Assembly: GCA_021153185.1 (NCBI GenBank)
Contig: JAGKTY010000038.1
Span: forward strand, 1 to 14,719
Source of the DNA: Lachnospiraceae bacterium
GTDB taxonomy: Bacteria > Bacillota > Clostridia > Lachnospirales > Lachnospiraceae
Direction: 5' to 3'
Length of the DNA: 14,719 nucleotides
Under the pieces are notes generated by a model. The model was not told the origin of the DNA. It saw only the letters and a list, made by a program, of their open reading frames with translations, and did not search any database. Within the stretch, counting starts at the first letter, position 1. Each line of letters begins with the position of its first letter. Shown here one piece after another: positions 14,268 through 14,719 of the stretch. The translations under genes were made by a program, and so were the position numbers.

Positions 14268-14276
14268 CGCCTCTTT

Positions 14277-14719
14277 TTAGCCATTCGCTACCCGAAGCAC
14301 CTCGGCTTTGGCATCATCGAAGTTTACATGGGTATAGACATTCAGGGTTACACTGATGTCTGAGTGACCCATGATATACTGCAATGTAACACTCTGCCAC
14401 TTCTTCGGTCATCGGCACATAGCGGGTACCACTCTCTGTCTTTGGCTCCTCAATCACATATTTCATCTGGGATGTGCGCTGCAACTGATGGTCTACCTTG
14501 ATACGCATTTCATCGAACTCAATCTCCGAAACCGTCAGTCCACAGAACTCCGAAATACGAAGCCCCGTGTGAAAGAGAATATAGATTGCATCGTAGTATC
14601 TGCTGAAATGTGCATCTTCCTTAGCTGCCTTTTTCAAGATACACGATTCATGTAAAATCACAATTCCCGCCGTTTCCATTGCTTCAGGGCAGCTGCGACA
14701 CAAATGCCTGCCACAACGA
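14277..14719 (-). pseudogene. Tyrosine recombinase/integrase remnant (Tn916-like), internally deleted and frameshifted
   Basis: One frame gives DAHFSRYYDAIYILFHTGLRISEFCGLT, then DHQLQRTSQMKYVIEEPKTESGTRYVPMTEEV: the core of a Tn916-type integrase with the first catalytic Arg (GLRISE) and the beta-hairpin Lys. At about 14385-14400 the sequence jumps to the end of the same family in another frame: TLQYIMGHSDISVTLNVYTH, ending DDAKAEVLRVANG and a TAA at 14277-14279. This carries the GHSD histidine and the catalytic Tyr. The roughly 85-100 residues normally between them, including the HxxRH box, are missing, so the protein cannot be active. The N-terminal part to the window edge (RCGRHLCRSCPEAMETAG) is Cys-rich and does not look like an integrase arm domain, so a second rearrangement is possible. 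In the first frame, translation ends at 14314. Confidence 0.88.

Overview
The window looks like a chromosomal segment of a low-to-moderate GC, Gram-positive gut anaerobe, most likely family Lachnospiraceae (Roseburia/Agathobacter/Butyrivibrio neighbourhood). The grounds are the protein types (WhiA, HprK, clostridial-type RapZ and FtsH, class II aldolase), strong AGGAGG-type ribosome binding sites, sigma-A-like promoters and short U-tailed terminators. The family assignment is an inference from protein character, not from a search.

Positions 1-12726 are almost entirely minus-strand housekeeping genes. Read in the direction of transcription: a membrane diguanylate cyclase (12726-11473) closed by a strong terminator; ftsH (11281-8954) with its own promoter and terminator; uvrC (8805-6934) with its own promoter; then a tight run hprK - ROK glucokinase - murB - rapZ - whiA - lipid kinase (6854-1110), probably one operon started from a promoter just upstream of hprK, with or without read-through from uvrC; and finally fba (1008-142) with a near-consensus promoter and a strong terminator. 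The run combines carbon sensing (HprK, glucokinase, RapZ), cell-wall precursor synthesis (MurB), cell-cycle control (WhiA) and lipid phosphorylation. Fructose-1,6-bisphosphate, the classical activator of Gram-positive HprK, is the substrate of the aldolase encoded next.

Positions 12727-12869 are a divergent intergenic region containing a 48-bp palindrome (20 of 24 positions paired) that overlaps candidate promoters in both directions. To its right, a small all-helical protein of unknown function and a GIY-YIG nuclease-domain protein form a two-gene plus-strand unit. This unit runs tail-to-tail into a low-molecular-weight tyrosine phosphatase gene, with a 28-bp coding overlap; the phosphatase's probable terminator lies inside the nuclease gene.

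Positions 14092-14719 are the edge of a decayed mobile element. They hold a tyrosine recombinase carrying an internal deletion and frameshift, followed by direct and inverted repeats that look like integrase arm sites and an attachment region, abutting the 5' end of the phosphatase gene.

No CRISPR array, RNA gene or intact defence or biosynthetic system was found. The most unusual items are the divergent palindrome, the terminator embedded in a coding sequence and the recombinase remnant with its repeats.
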